Shown here one piece after another: positions 47,998 through 56,353 of a stretch of 64,000 nucleotides of DNA. Numbering within the stretch: position 1 is the stretch's first letter; the number at the start of each line of letters is the position of its first letter. Location of the stretch: contig NZ_CP024608.1 in the NCBI RefSeq assembly GCF_002752675.1, positions 2,480,001-2,544,000 on the forward strand. The letters run 5' to 3'. Under the pieces are notes generated by a model that was not told where the DNA came from, did no database searches, and saw nothing but the letters and a program-made list of their open reading frames with translations. A program made the translations under genes and the position numbers. Source of the stretch: Massilia violaceinigra (lineage in GTDB: Bacteria > Pseudomonadota > Gammaproteobacteria > Burkholderiales > Burkholderiaceae_D).

Positions 47998-48338
47998 GCG
48001 AAAATTTCTTGCAATCTGATTCCATGGAACGCCTTGACGCCGCCTGTGAGACGACCTCTGCGGCGTTGGCGATCATCGACTGTGTTCGCGTCCTCTGTTC
48101 GCTTGAACGCGCACCGACAGGAGAGGGTGCGCGCTTTCCTACAGGACATGGGTTTGCCGCTGGCGATACCACGCGCGACGCAAGCATGGCTCTCGCGCTC
48201 TACCATGCAATGGGGATAGTGCAAGAAAGTGGGGAATGCCGCAGAGTCAGCGTTCCCACAACTCATGGAGCGAGAGCGCCAAGTCGACTTAGCCGACGGT
48301 CGTCGCGGAGGCCGCTGATCGCAAGCGCGTTGTCGTAA
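47994..48338 (+). CDS. Prophage protein of unknown function (114 aa)
   Basis: Last of the overlapping four. N-terminal part is helical (ERLDAACETTSAALAIIDCVRVLCSLE); the C-terminal 30 residues are Arg/Ser-rich (RAPSRLSRRSSRRPLIA) and look like low-complexity, possibly a frame running past an original end. No family recognised. Confidence 0.5.
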   Translation: MSENFLQSDSMERLDAACETTSAALAIIDCVRVLCSLERAPTGEGARFPTGHGFAAGDTTRDASMALALYHAMGIVQESGECRRVSVPTTHGARAPSRLSRRSSRRPLIASALS

Positions 48339-48431
48339 AATGTCTCCGCCAGCTCTAGGCTGATCCCCGAAAACCCGTTTCCCTGGCGGGCTGGGCTGGC
48401 TTCTTCATATTGGGGCGTTTCAGGGAATGCC

Positions 48432-49415
48432 ATGTCAAAATTACTCAGACTACGGAAGTGGCTAACAGTTGCCGATGCCGCCAAGTACCTTTCTTCGTTG
48501 CTTGACGAAACTGTTACCGAGCCAGATCTCTTACGTCTCGCGCTGGATGATTATTTGGTAATCTCGGTTCTTTTCATAAATGGGACTGTAGCTCGGCATT
48601 GCGCAAAAGTGCGCCCTGATGAGATTGAGTACGTCGAACTGCCATCCTTGGACGGAGAGCGTCTTGTTCGTGTGCCGGTGGGCGGGCGCGCCTGGGGGGA
48701 TGCACGAGGTACCTTTCAAGCTTCACCGCGAATTGTTGAACTTGCCGGTGTTTTTGATTTGCCGCTCTGTGATGGAGGGCGTGTAGATGTCGAATATCGC
48801 TATCATCAGCTCTGCGGCAATGCTGAGGTGACGCGTGTGACTCTCGATGGACTTTTAGTCCAAAATGGGCAGGGCGAGCTCTACGAGCTGCAAGCATCGT
48901 TTAGAGATAATGAATTCTTCAAAGGAAAATTGAAGGCGCCATATGTTCATCCCGATAATTTTCATCCGGCGGGTGGGCTTCCTGAGGATGCTATCCTAGT
49001 ATTCAGGGCGGAAGAGCTCGGGAAATTTGCACATTCTCTTGGTACTGATCGCCACGAGACAACTGCGGAATGGTCAGTGTCTTCGGCCTCAGCCACCGCC
49101 ACCCAAGACATGGCCCCAAACAATCAGGCCGCCGACGATTTGCTGAGTAAGCGTGAATCGACCGCGGAGCTCGACTGTGACGGAGTGCTAGTTACCCCGA
49201 ATGAACGGAACACGCTGCTTCTCATTATTGCAGCGCTTGCGCAAAAGGCGGGGATAGACCCCGCCCACCATAAGTCGGCCAGCGCCATCTCTGACCTGAT
49301 CAGTTTGCTTGGAGCTAGCGTCAGCAGCCCAACTATCCGCGATAAGCTCAACATGATTCCCGCTGCGGTAGCGCGGCGCGAAGTCGTGGTAGGGCGCAAG
49401 CGGACAGGCAAGTAG
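48432..49415 (+). CDS. Mobile-element protein with C-terminal helical domain (327 aa)
   Basis: N-terminal part (LRKWLTVADAAKYLSSLLDETVTEPDLLRLALDDYLVIS) looks like a small helix-turn-helix-type module, and the C-terminal 70 residues (ITPNERN-like NTLLLIIAALAQKAGIDPAHHKSASAISDLISLLG...TIRDKL) match a pattern I recognise from many proteobacterial phage proteins of unknown role. Middle part is beta-rich. Function unknown. A palindromic structure lies 3' of the gene. Confidence 0.65.
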   Translation: MSKLLRLRKWLTVADAAKYLSSLLDETVTEPDLLRLALDDYLVISVLFINGTVARHCAKVRPDEIEYVELPSLDGERLVRVPVGGRAWGDARGTFQASPRIVELAGVFDLPLCDGGRVDVEYRYHQLCGNAEVTRVTLDGLLVQNGQGELYELQASFRDNEFFKGKLKAPYVHPDNFHPAGGLPEDAILVFRAEELGKFAHSLGTDRHETTAEWSVSSASATATQDMAPNNQAADDLLSKRESTAELDCDGVLVTPNERNTLLLIIAALAQKAGIDPAHHKSASAISDLISLLGASVSSPTIRDKLNMIPAAVARREVVVGRKRTGK

Positions 49416-49423
49416 TAGTCGAG

Positions 49424-49487
49424 TGAGGCGATTTTTTTCGAATTCAAGTATTTAGAAATCGAATTCGATTTTCTTGGTGTCGCCTCA
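49424..49487. repeat. Nested palindromes between phage genes
   Basis: A 16-bp perfect palindrome AAATCGAATTCGATTT (49456-49471) lies within outer arms TGAGGCGA (49424-49431) and TCGCCTCA (49480-49487), with another CGAATTC at about 49439-49445. It precedes the AlpA-like gene by 50 bases and may be a regulator binding site or transcript terminator. Confidence 0.6.
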
Positions 49488-49535
49488 ATCCATGATGCTT
49501 CTATCGCCTTTACAGGCATTAAATGGAGTGCAATC

Positions 49536-49775
49536 ATGCTAAGCCAAGTCCTTCGCCCGCAAGTGTCCGCAGCGCGTCTCGGGATGAAGATCTCGACCTT
49601 CTACAATCACATTTCCCGCGCGATCCTGCCCCCGACGATCAAGTTCGGGCCGCGCGCCGTTGGGCATCCTTCCCATGAGATCGACGCCATCATTTCCGCG
49701 CGCATCGCCGGCAAGAGCGAATCCGAAATCAAAGCCTTGGTGGTCAGTTTGACCGCCGCGCGCCAGAACGCGTAA
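49536..49775 (+). CDS. AlpA-family transcriptional regulator
   Basis: A 79-residue DNA-binding protein: RPQVSAARLGMKISTFYNHISRAILPPTIKFGPRAVGHPSHEIDAIISARIAGKSE. This is the compact AlpA/excisionase-type fold with the VGHPSHEIDAI block typical of the family. GGAGTG lies nine bases upstream of the ATG. In P2/P4-like elements AlpA activates excision or late genes. Confidence 0.85.
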   Translation: MLSQVLRPQVSAARLGMKISTFYNHISRAILPPTIKFGPRAVGHPSHEIDAIISARIAGKSESEIKALVVSLTAARQNA

Positions 49776-49784
49776 GGACTCCCC

Positions 49785-50501
49785 ATGAACATTACATCAG
49801 CCGCCGGCACGCCGGCAGCGGGGACTCTGCACGCCTCCGCTTTGCAGCCTAGCGCCCCGACCATGTCCAGCATCGAGTTGCTCGAGCTGATTAACTCCGT
49901 CCGCGACCTGGATCGCGCAGAGCTACGGCACGACAACTTCATGGCGAAGATTGAAAAACATCCGGGAATTGACGCCCTAAAATTTAAGGGCGTCTACACC
50001 GGCGGCAATGGCCAACAACGACCGTGCTACTACCTGCCCAAGCGGGAAGCCGAGCTCATGGTGATGAGCGAATCGCTCGAAGTCCAGACCAAAGTGTATG
50101 ACCGCTTGGTCCAACTGGAAGCGGCTGTGGCCGACCCGATGGCCAGCCTGTCGCCGGAACACCGTGCGCTGGTGGCGTTGCTGTTCGAGAGCTCGGCCAT
50201 CAAGGCGCAACAGACGGCCCAAGCTGCTGAACTCGCGGCCCAAGCCGAGAGCATCAAGCGCATCGAGGCCAACCAGATCGCGGCGGTCGCCAGCGTGCAG
50301 TCGTTCACGGCGCTCGGCTATTCCCTTTTTAGGGACTTGGGCCTCAGCAAAATCGAGCTGGGCAAGCTCGGCCGGAAAGCGACGGCCCTCAGCAAGGCGC
50401 GCGGCATCACCGTCGACGAGGTCGGCGACGGTCGGTACGGCCGCGTCGGCTCTTATCACATCAGCGTGCTCGACGATGCGCTGGTAGCCATTTCGAACTG
50501 A
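49785..50501 (+). CDS. Phage regulatory protein, Rha/antirepressor-like
   Basis: A 238-residue protein. Residues 28-115 (IELLELINSVRDLDRAELRHDNFMAKIEKHPG, GQQRPCYYLPKREAELMVMSESLEVQTKVYDRLVQLE) match the Rha-type phage regulator pattern. A helical stretch with Ala/Gln (SSAIKAQQTAQAAELAAQAESIKRIEANQIAAV) and a C-terminal wing-like part (LGKLGRKATALSKARGITVDEVGDGRYGRVGSYHISVL) follow, the latter common in ORF6C-like antirepressors. Probably controls early phage genes. Confidence 0.75.
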   Translation: MNITSAAGTPAAGTLHASALQPSAPTMSSIELLELINSVRDLDRAELRHDNFMAKIEKHPGIDALKFKGVYTGGNGQQRPCYYLPKREAELMVMSESLEVQTKVYDRLVQLEAAVADPMASLSPEHRALVALLFESSAIKAQQTAQAAELAAQAESIKRIEANQIAAVASVQSFTALGYSLFRDLGLSKIELGKLGRKATALSKARGITVDEVGDGRYGRVGSYHISVLDDALVAISN

Positions 50502-50513
50502 GGGGAGCAAACG

Positions 50514-50885
50514 ATGAATCTCCAACAACTCTTGCAGACGAAATTCGAGCAGCGCATATACGGCTCGCTCAAGGTCGGCGATCTGTGCATCTGGCAAAAC
50601 GTCACCGGTGACGACGCGCACCTGAACGGCACCGAGACGACGATTATTCAGATCAACGAGACCGTGATGGCACGCGCCCCGTATCTGACCGACACGCGCC
50701 TGCATGGCATGCGCTGCTGCGGCGAGTCGCACGAGCTGCGCAAGAAGGCGTTGCCGGCACGTGAGGCCGACACCTTGGTGGCCTGGGCGGATTGTCCCTG
50801 GCAGCCGGTTGAGCCAGCAGTGTTGACCCTCAGCGACCTGCCCGTCACGCACAAATCAACCACACCAGGGAGCAGCAATGCATAA
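50514..50885 (+). CDS. Phage protein of unknown function (123 aa)
   Basis: Soluble protein starting MNLQQLLQTKFEQRIYGSLKVGDLCIWQNV, with RAPYLTDTRLHGMRCCGESHELRKKALPA in the middle. No recognised domain. Its end overlaps the next start by eight bases. Confidence 0.55.
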   Translation: MNLQQLLQTKFEQRIYGSLKVGDLCIWQNVTGDDAHLNGTETTIIQINETVMARAPYLTDTRLHGMRCCGESHELRKKALPAREADTLVAWADCPWQPVEPAVLTLSDLPVTHKSTTPGSSNA

Positions 50886-51180
50886 GGAAATGAGAGTGGT
50901 CATGGACATTTGCGCAGCCTCGCGCGCAGCCGGCCTGGTGGCGCGTCCCGACATTGCCAAGTGCCATGGCTCGATTGGTGACCTGACGCCCAAGTGCATC
51001 AGCTGCGTGCGCATCCTGGCGCCGGAGGGAGTAGGGCAGCAGTATGCCGAGCCCACGATCACAGGTGACGTATGCAGCCAGTACGCCAGCCTGGAACGCT
51101 ACGGCCACCTGTTTGTGGCAGCGGCACCGGCAGTGCCGGCACTATCGCCTGAGTCGCAGAGTGAGGTGCACGGTGGCTAG
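50878..51180 (+). CDS. Phage protein of unknown function (100 aa)
   Basis: ATG 50878 is preceded by GGGAGCAG. The product has several cysteines (MDICAAS, AKCHGSIGDLTPKCISCVRIL, GDVCSQY), and C-x4-CxxC-like spacing hints at a small zinc site. No family recognised. The next gene's GTG overlaps its end. Confidence 0.55.
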   Translation: MHKEMRVVMDICAASRAAGLVARPDIAKCHGSIGDLTPKCISCVRILAPEGVGQQYAEPTITGDVCSQYASLERYGHLFVAAAPAVPALSPESQSEVHGG

Positions 51181-52063
51181 AGCGCGCAACATCAAGCCTG
51201 GCTTCTTCACGAACGACGAGCTGGTCGAGCTGCCGTTGGAGGTACGCCTGCTGTTCATCGGTCTGTGGACGATTGCTGACCGTGAGGGGCGCATGGTCGA
51301 CCGTCCCAGGAAAATCAAGATGGAGATTTTCCCAGCCGATGACGTCGACTGCGACAAGGCGCTGGCACTGCTGGCTGACAGCGGGTTCATAAAGCGATAT
51401 CAGGTCGGCGAGTTCAAGGTCATCGAGATCCTGAACTTCTGCAAGCATCAGGCGCCGCACTCCACGGAGAAGGACAGTGTGCTGCCGGATGCGGCCGGTT
51501 ATTTCACCGTGAACGAACGCAGCAAGAACGGTGGGGTAACGGGGATTTCACGTAAGGAGCGGTCACTTTCGGAGGTTGATAACAGTGCCTTAACGTTGGA
51601 TAACGTTAGCCCACCGTTAGAGCAAGTTATCCCTCAGTCCCATAACGCCCTGATTCCTGAATGTGGAATCCTGATTCCTGAATCCTTTAGAACTTCAACT
51701 GCATCGTCGACAAGCGACAACGTTCGGCAATGCCCGACCGCAGAACTCGTCGAGCTGTACCACGAACTCTTGCCAAGCAACCCCCGGGCAAAGGTGGTGA
51801 ACGCTGCGAGGAAGAGCGCTATCCGGTCGCGCTGGGTGGAGGCATCGAAGCTGCGTTGCGAACCGTTCGGCTATGCGACCAGGGCCGAGGGACTGGCAGC
51901 GTGGCGTCAGTTCTTCGAAATCTGCGCGACGTCTCGGTTCCTGACGGGCCTGTCGCCGCCGGCGCCTGGCAAGCCGGCCTTCGTTGCCGACATCGATTTC
52001 CTTTTCTCCGCCAGCGGCTTTGCGAAGACGCTTGAAAACAAATACCACAGGGATGCACCATGA
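51173..52063 (+). CDS. Phage replication initiation protein (helix-turn-helix N-terminus)
   Basis: A 296-residue protein beginning with GTG 51173 (MARARNIKPGFFTNDELVELPLEVRLLFIGLWTIADREGRMVDRPRKIKMEIFP), the typical start of phage replisome organiser/O-like proteins that load DnaB at the origin. GAGGTG lies five bases upstream. Residues about 130-190 are a low-complexity linker; the C-terminal part has ELYHELLPSNPRAKVVNAARKSAIRSRWVEASKLR and FFEICATSRFLTGLSPPAPGKPAFVADIDFLFSASGFAKTLENKYH, a domain common in phage primosome proteins. DnaB follows with ATGA overlap. Confidence 0.82.
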   Translation: MARARNIKPGFFTNDELVELPLEVRLLFIGLWTIADREGRMVDRPRKIKMEIFPADDVDCDKALALLADSGFIKRYQVGEFKVIEILNFCKHQAPHSTEKDSVLPDAAGYFTVNERSKNGGVTGISRKERSLSEVDNSALTLDNVSPPLEQVIPQSHNALIPECGILIPESFRTSTASSTSDNVRQCPTAELVELYHELLPSNPRAKVVNAARKSAIRSRWVEASKLRCEPFGYATRAEGLAAWRQFFEICATSRFLTGLSPPAPGKPAFVADIDFLFSASGFAKTLENKYHRDAP

Positions 52064-53430
52064 CCGACCAGCACGAAGACCACACCGTATCGATCCGCGC
52101 CGAGCAGGCCGTCCTGGGCGCACTGCTCGCCGACAACGACGCACTGGACCGCACCCCAGACCTCGATGCCAGCCACTTTTGGCGCAATGACCACCGGCTC
52201 ATCTTCGAGGAAATCCGGCGCCAGGTTGTCGCCGGCCGCCGCGCTGACCCGCTGACGGTCTACGAGAAGCTTGCCGACAAGGTCGACGACTGCCTCCGAT
52301 ACCTCGCAACGCTGCGCCAATCGTCCGTTAGCGCCGCGAACATTGCGCAACACGCGGCAATCGTGACCGACAAGGCCTCTAAACGGGCGCTGGTGGCACT
52401 TTCTGACGAAATGCGGGAGCTGGCGGCATTCCATCAATCGGCGGCCTCCTGCGTCGATCTGATGGCTTCTAAGCTCGAAGCACTATCGCATCGGAAAACG
52501 TCGGGCGAGCCGATGCGCATGGACTCGATGTTGAGCGATTACGCGGATGTGCTCCAGCAGCGCATGGACGGAACGATCAAGCCGATCAGCACCGGCCACC
52601 GTGACCTGGACGCCATGCTCGACGGCGGCCTGGAGCGCGGAACGTTGACGGTGATCGCCGCCCGGCCTGGTATGGGCAAGACTGCGGCCGGCCTGGGCAT
52701 CGCTCGCAATGTGGCCGGCTGGGGTTCATCGCTTTTCCTGTCAATGGAAATGGCGCGCAACCAGGTCAACGACCGGAACATAGCGGCGATGGGCTGCATT
52801 CCGATCAAGTGGCTGCGCAAGCCATCCGAGGCCGACGCGCCGGGTAGCCAGAACACGTTTTACTGGACCGCCATGACGCACGCGTTCAAGAAATCGCAGG
52901 AGCTGAACCTGTTCATCGATGACAAGACCGGGTTGAACATGCTGGAAATTCGGGCCAAGGCGCGCGCGGTAAAGCGCAAGGCCGGCCTGGACCTGATCGT
53001 GGTCGACCAGCTCTCGTTCATCGTCGGCGGCAAGTCCGACAAAAGTTACGAGGCAGTGGGCGAGCATACCCGCGCGCTGGTGGCCCTGGCCAAGGAGTTG
53101 GAATGCGCAGTGGTGCTGCTCTGCCAGCTAAACCGCGAGTGCGAAAAAAGAACCAACCGCCGCCCGATCATGGCCGACCTGGCAGTGTCGGGATCCATCG
53201 AGCAGGACGCGGCCAATATCCTGTTCCTTTACCGCGACGAGGTCTACAACCCGGATAGTCCGGACAAGGGCCTGTGCGAGGTCCAGTCCGTGAAGCAGCG
53301 CCAGGGCGAGCCCGGCACCATTGCGCTGGGCTACACCGGGAACCAGACCCGGTTCGACGATCTCCCGTACCCGTGGCGGCCGCAGTCGAGGGAAGAGAAG
53401 CCAGCGCGCCGCGGCTTCGGCTCGAACTGA
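52060..53430 (+). CDS. dnaB: Replicative DNA helicase DnaB (phage-encoded)
   Basis: A 456-residue hexameric helicase. N-terminal domain EQAVLGALLADNDALDRTPDLDASHFWRNDHRLIFEEIRRQV; RecA-like domain from about residue 170 with Walker A VIAARPGMGKTA (K207), Walker B LDLIVVDQLSFI, and DnaB motifs LCQLNRECEKRTNRRPIMADLAVSGSIEQDAANILFLYRDEVY. It unwinds phage DNA at the fork; the preceding gene is likely its loader. Slightly shorter than the host DnaB (about 460-470). The neighbours confirm a phage copy. Confidence 0.93.
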   Translation: MTDQHEDHTVSIRAEQAVLGALLADNDALDRTPDLDASHFWRNDHRLIFEEIRRQVVAGRRADPLTVYEKLADKVDDCLRYLATLRQSSVSAANIAQHAAIVTDKASKRALVALSDEMRELAAFHQSAASCVDLMASKLEALSHRKTSGEPMRMDSMLSDYADVLQQRMDGTIKPISTGHRDLDAMLDGGLERGTLTVIAARPGMGKTAAGLGIARNVAGWGSSLFLSMEMARNQVNDRNIAAMGCIPIKWLRKPSEADAPGSQNTFYWTAMTHAFKKSQELNLFIDDKTGLNMLEIRAKARAVKRKAGLDLIVVDQLSFIVGGKSDKSYEAVGEHTRALVALAKELECAVVLLCQLNRECEKRTNRRPIMADLAVSGSIEQDAANILFLYRDEVYNPDSPDKGLCEVQSVKQRQGEPGTIALGYTGNQTRFDDLPYPWRPQSREEKPARRGFGSN

Positions 53431-53451
53431 TCTGACCCTACAAGGACAAAA

Positions 53452-53940
53452 ATGCAAAAGCGAGAAAAACTTACCTTGGCGTGGCGCGGCGCGACCACGC
53501 GCGTACCGGACATCGTCTTCGTCGACGTGACCGAGGACAACCCGCCTCCGGCGCTCAAACCGATCCGCGTCGCGACCCTTCCGCCGATCGCTCGAAACAC
53601 GGTGCAACAAGAGCATTACGAGAATGTGGTGCGGCTGCTCGATGGATGGGCTGACTGGATCAGGACTGGCGAGCCGCTTGCCGAAGGCGCGCCACGGCAA
53701 TGCCTGGGAGCCCCAGACGCACGCATTCACAGCTTCGAGGACATGGAGATCGAGGTCAATAAGCGCCTGGTGCGTGAGGTGCATACGGCTATCTGGGAGC
53801 TGAACGTCATCGAGCGCGAAGCGGTTATGACGCACTACGGTCTCCAGACGCGTGGCGTCTGGCGCGCCAACTTTAACGCCATTTTCGATCAAGCGGTCGA
53901 CAGCTTGTTCGGGATACTCAAAAGCCGTGTGGCGTGTTGA
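53452..53940 (+). CDS. Candidate Q-like late antitermination regulator
   Basis: A 162-residue protein with LLDGWADWIRTGEP, GAPDARIHSFEDMEIEVNKRLVREVHTAIWELNVIEREAVMTHYGL and a C-terminal helix pair. The ELNVIEREAVMTHYGL block looks like a sigma-4-type helix-turn-helix as in phage Q-like proteins. Its position between replication and packaging genes fits a late regulator. The family assignment is tentative. Confidence 0.5.
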   Translation: MQKREKLTLAWRGATTRVPDIVFVDVTEDNPPPALKPIRVATLPPIARNTVQQEHYENVVRLLDGWADWIRTGEPLAEGAPRQCLGAPDARIHSFEDMEIEVNKRLVREVHTAIWELNVIEREAVMTHYGLQTRGVWRANFNAIFDQAVDSLFGILKSRVAC

Positions 53941-54041
53941 CGTCCTGGCTCGGCCCCGGAAGCCGAGCCATCAACGTCTGAGCGTACAGAATATTCAGCA
54001 TAGCGAGGCGGCGTATTCCGCCAAAAAAATGGGAGAACAGA

Positions 54042-54911
54042 ATGGGTCAAATAAACGAGTCGGCGCCAAAAAGCCAGCGCAGCGAGAAACCAGCGGTTTC
54101 GCTCAAGGTCATGAAAGAGCGCGGCATGCTCGGCGTGTCGACCGTGAAAAGCTGGGGAGTCGATCCGCGCCTGGTGCAGTTTGAGTCCGGCTTTAACCGT
54201 GCGATCAACCGCGAGCACGTCGAGTCGATCAAGTGCGCCTTGCGGGCCGGGCACGAGCTTGACGACATCAAGGTGCGGATCGAGGAGGGCGCGATCATCG
54301 CGGTAGATGGGCATCATCGGGTTACAGCGGCGGTTGAATGGCTGGCCGAGCCCGACGTCCGCGAGCCTGACGGCGGTTTCCAGCTGGGCGCCAAGCAGTT
54401 TCGCGGCGGCGATGCGGAACGGGTCATTCACTTGATCACCAGCTCCCAGGGCCTGGGCCTCACGCCACTGGAGCGCTCGGCGCAGTATCGCAAGCTCGTC
54501 GGCTGGGGCTGGACACCGGCCGCGATCGCGGAGGCGGTCGGGCGCTCTGTGCAGAACGTCAGCGACGCCCTTGTGCTTGCGGACGCAAACAGCGACGTGA
54601 AGCTCGCCGTTACCGAAAAGCAGATCAGCGCGAGCAACGCGGCGAAAATCGTGCGCCAGAGCGGCGGCCGCGCCGGCGCCGTTATCGCCGAGCACGTCGA
54701 GGCGGCGCGACTCCAGGGAAAGGCAAAGGCAACGGCCAAGCAGATCGCTGGAAATACACCGAAGGACTTGATCGCGGCAATACGTCGCGAAATCGACAGC
54801 GGCGGGACGTTTCGTGCGGAAGAGTTGTGCCCGAGTTTTGCCGATCTGATCACCTACCTGCGCAGCACGCCATCCCGAGGCGACACCAGCCCAGCGCAGC
54901 CAACGAAATAG
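54042..54911 (+). CDS. ParB/Spo0J-like domain protein
   Basis: A 289-residue DNA-binding protein. The ParB N-terminal domain has FNRAINREHVESIKCALRAGHELDDIKVRIEEGAIIAVDGHHRVTAAVEWL with the VDGHHR box, and a helix-turn-helix follows (LTPLERSAQYRKLVGWGWTPAAIAEAVGRSVQNVSDALVLA). Without a ParA gene beside it, it may act as a regulator or nuclease-like protein rather than in partition. Confidence 0.83.
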   Translation: MGQINESAPKSQRSEKPAVSLKVMKERGMLGVSTVKSWGVDPRLVQFESGFNRAINREHVESIKCALRAGHELDDIKVRIEEGAIIAVDGHHRVTAAVEWLAEPDVREPDGGFQLGAKQFRGGDAERVIHLITSSQGLGLTPLERSAQYRKLVGWGWTPAAIAEAVGRSVQNVSDALVLADANSDVKLAVTEKQISASNAAKIVRQSGGRAGAVIAEHVEAARLQGKAKATAKQIAGNTPKDLIAAIRREIDSGGTFRAEELCPSFADLITYLRSTPSRGDTSPAQPTK

Positions 54912-54956
54912 CGCGCCGGCCGCCCCGCGATCCGGGCGGCACAACGAAAGGCATTC

Positions 54957-55541
54957 ATGATCTACTTAGCAATCTGGACGTGCGTATTGGCGTTTGTTGT
55001 GATTTTGTTCTGGGCTCTCAACCGCAAGCACAACCGATTTGTCCGCGAGCTCTCGGCGAGGCGCAATACCCAAGCGCACCAGCCGCCACCGCCACCACCT
55101 GCGGTTTTTACCGAGAATGCAATCGGCGCTGTTGAGCAGGGCGAAGCAACGCCATACTGCGAGACAGGCCACCCATCGGCGCCAGGGCCTCACGCTTTGC
55201 CTGCGCCGGGACCGAAGAACGAGGTCTCGCCGAAATTGGCGAGACCGCAATCTCCGGTTCCAGCTGCCGCACCGCCGCGTCGCCGCGATTCACCACATAG
55301 CAGCGACAACGGGTATGTCGTGCATGACGTCCCTACGTTCCCATCGGCGGCTTCGTACAGCCCTGCGCCGCGCAGTTCGTGTCATGGCCAGGGCGGCACG
55401 TTCGATGGGGGCGGTGCCTCCGGCGATTGGGCCAGCAGCGCCAGGGGCAGCAGTTCGTCGTGCTCGTCGTCTGGTAGTTCGAGTTCGTCCAGCTCGTCGA
55501 GTTCATCCGATAGTGGCGGCAGCAGTTGCAGCAGCGATTAG
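54957..55541 (+). CDS. Membrane-anchored Ser/Cys-rich low-complexity protein
   Basis: A 194-residue protein. One N-terminal membrane helix (MIYLAIWTCVLAFVVILFWAL), then basic (NRKHNRFVREL), then a Pro-rich stretch (HQPPPPPPAV) and disordered sequence, ending with Ser/Gly/Cys repeats (a run of nine or more Ser, then SDSGGSSCSSD). The DNA of the tail is a degenerate serine-codon repeat. No family recognised. It might be a prophage lysis, exclusion or envelope-modifying protein; this is speculation. Confidence 0.6.
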   Translation: MIYLAIWTCVLAFVVILFWALNRKHNRFVRELSARRNTQAHQPPPPPPAVFTENAIGAVEQGEATPYCETGHPSAPGPHALPAPGPKNEVSPKLARPQSPVPAAAPPRRRDSPHSSDNGYVVHDVPTFPSAASYSPAPRSSCHGQGGTFDGGGASGDWASSARGSSSSCSSSGSSSSSSSSSSSDSGGSSCSSD

Positions 55542-55680
55542 CACCGGCAAGCGGCGCACCAGATACGCGGCGCACGCCGATTCCGAAACGGATAATTTGA
55601 AAATATATTTCCACAATTCATTGACATAGCTACGAGCGATAGTAGAATGGCTGCCATCGGGACTTCTTGCGCCCGGAAAT

Positions 55681-55712
55681 AAAGCCCACCCAATATGGTC
55701 GTGGGCTTTTTT
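55681..55712 (+). terminator. Rho-independent terminator
   Basis: AAAGCCCAC-ccaatatggtc-GTGGGCTTTTTT: 9-bp stem and T tract downstream of the Ser-rich gene. Confidence 0.8.
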
Positions 55713-55746
55713 GCATTGGGGCGCGCCAAATGCTGCTGCGACGCTG

Positions 55747-55775
55747 AAAGGGTAGCATTTGAAATGCTACCCTTT
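55747..55775. repeat. Perfect 13-bp hairpin
   Basis: AAAGGGTAGCATT-tga-AATGCTACCCTTT lies 57 bases after the stop of the minus-strand gene at 55832; it can end transcription from either side although T runs are short. Confidence 0.75.
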
Positions 55776-55831
55776 GCAGATAAATGTAACGGGCGTTCGG
55801 CAGATCGCATGATAGGGCCGATTTTCATCGC

Positions 55832-56107
55832 TTAACCAATTACTATCTTTGAATCGGGAAGCCCCTGCCTCAGCAATGACGCCGGGGCTTTTTCTAAATG
55901 CATCCCTTGTACGGCTTCGGCCATGGCTGTTAGCACACGTCGGCCAGGCGCGTCCTGTTGGTAGTTCTGCGCCTCAAGCAGCAGCGCGGTTTCAACCTCA
56001 CTCTTGCGCTTCTCAAAATCGCTACTGCCTTGGTTAAACCCGATATACAGCTCGATGGTAGAAAGCGCATTGTGCGCGGCATGGAATGCATCTTTAGTCG
56101 TTGGCAT
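55832..56107 (-). CDS. Minus-strand small gene in the prophage (91 aa)
   Basis: ATG 56107 has AGGAG five bases upstream. Product MPTTKDAFHAAHNALSTIELYIGF... is helical and soluble, ending LLRQGLPDSKIVIG. All neighbours are on the plus strand, so this gene has its own promoter, a layout typical of cargo (moron) genes or lysogenic-expressed genes. No family recognised. Confidence 0.6.
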   Translation of the reverse strand: MPTTKDAFHAAHNALSTIELYIGFNQGSSDFEKRKSEVETALLLEAQNYQQDAPGRRVLTAMAEAVQGMHLEKAPASLLRQGLPDSKIVIG

Positions 56108-56191
56108 AGGGCTCCTGTTCGGTGAGTTCGCCAAGTTGGCGTACCTCATCGTATCCGACCTTGCATCACCCACAGCACACGAGACAAGCTT

Positions 56192-56353
56192 ATGACGCAG
56201 AGCAACAAGCCTGACAAGCGCAAGGTACGCGGCTACATGGACCAGCGCACGCACGCTGAGCACGACGACCCGCCGCCCCAGCCCGACGACATCCGCCGGC
56301 AACTGGGTTGGGGCCTGATCCCGCATAACGACGAAACGGAAGACCAGCCATGA
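56192..56353 (+). CDS. Small hypothetical phage protein (53 aa)
   Basis: ATG 56192 to TGA 56353 gives MTQSNKPDKRKVRGYMDQRT and then acidic/Pro-rich residues (EHDDPPPQPDDIRRQL), ending ETEDQP. It ends with ATGA overlap onto the next gene, which supports translation. Hydrophilic and probably disordered; no function assigned. Confidence 0.5.
   Translation: MTQSNKPDKRKVRGYMDQRTHAEHDDPPPQPDDIRRQLGWGLIPHNDETEDQP

Larger units (their letters stand above)
55542..55831. other. 290-bp gap with two hairpins
   Basis: No gene seen. It holds the terminator at 55681-55712 and a perfect 13-bp hairpin at 55747-55775. Confidence 0.5.

Noticed and set aside
51907..53067. Minus-strand frames within the helicase region
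   Set aside because: Antisense to the replication initiator and DnaB genes, without independent support.
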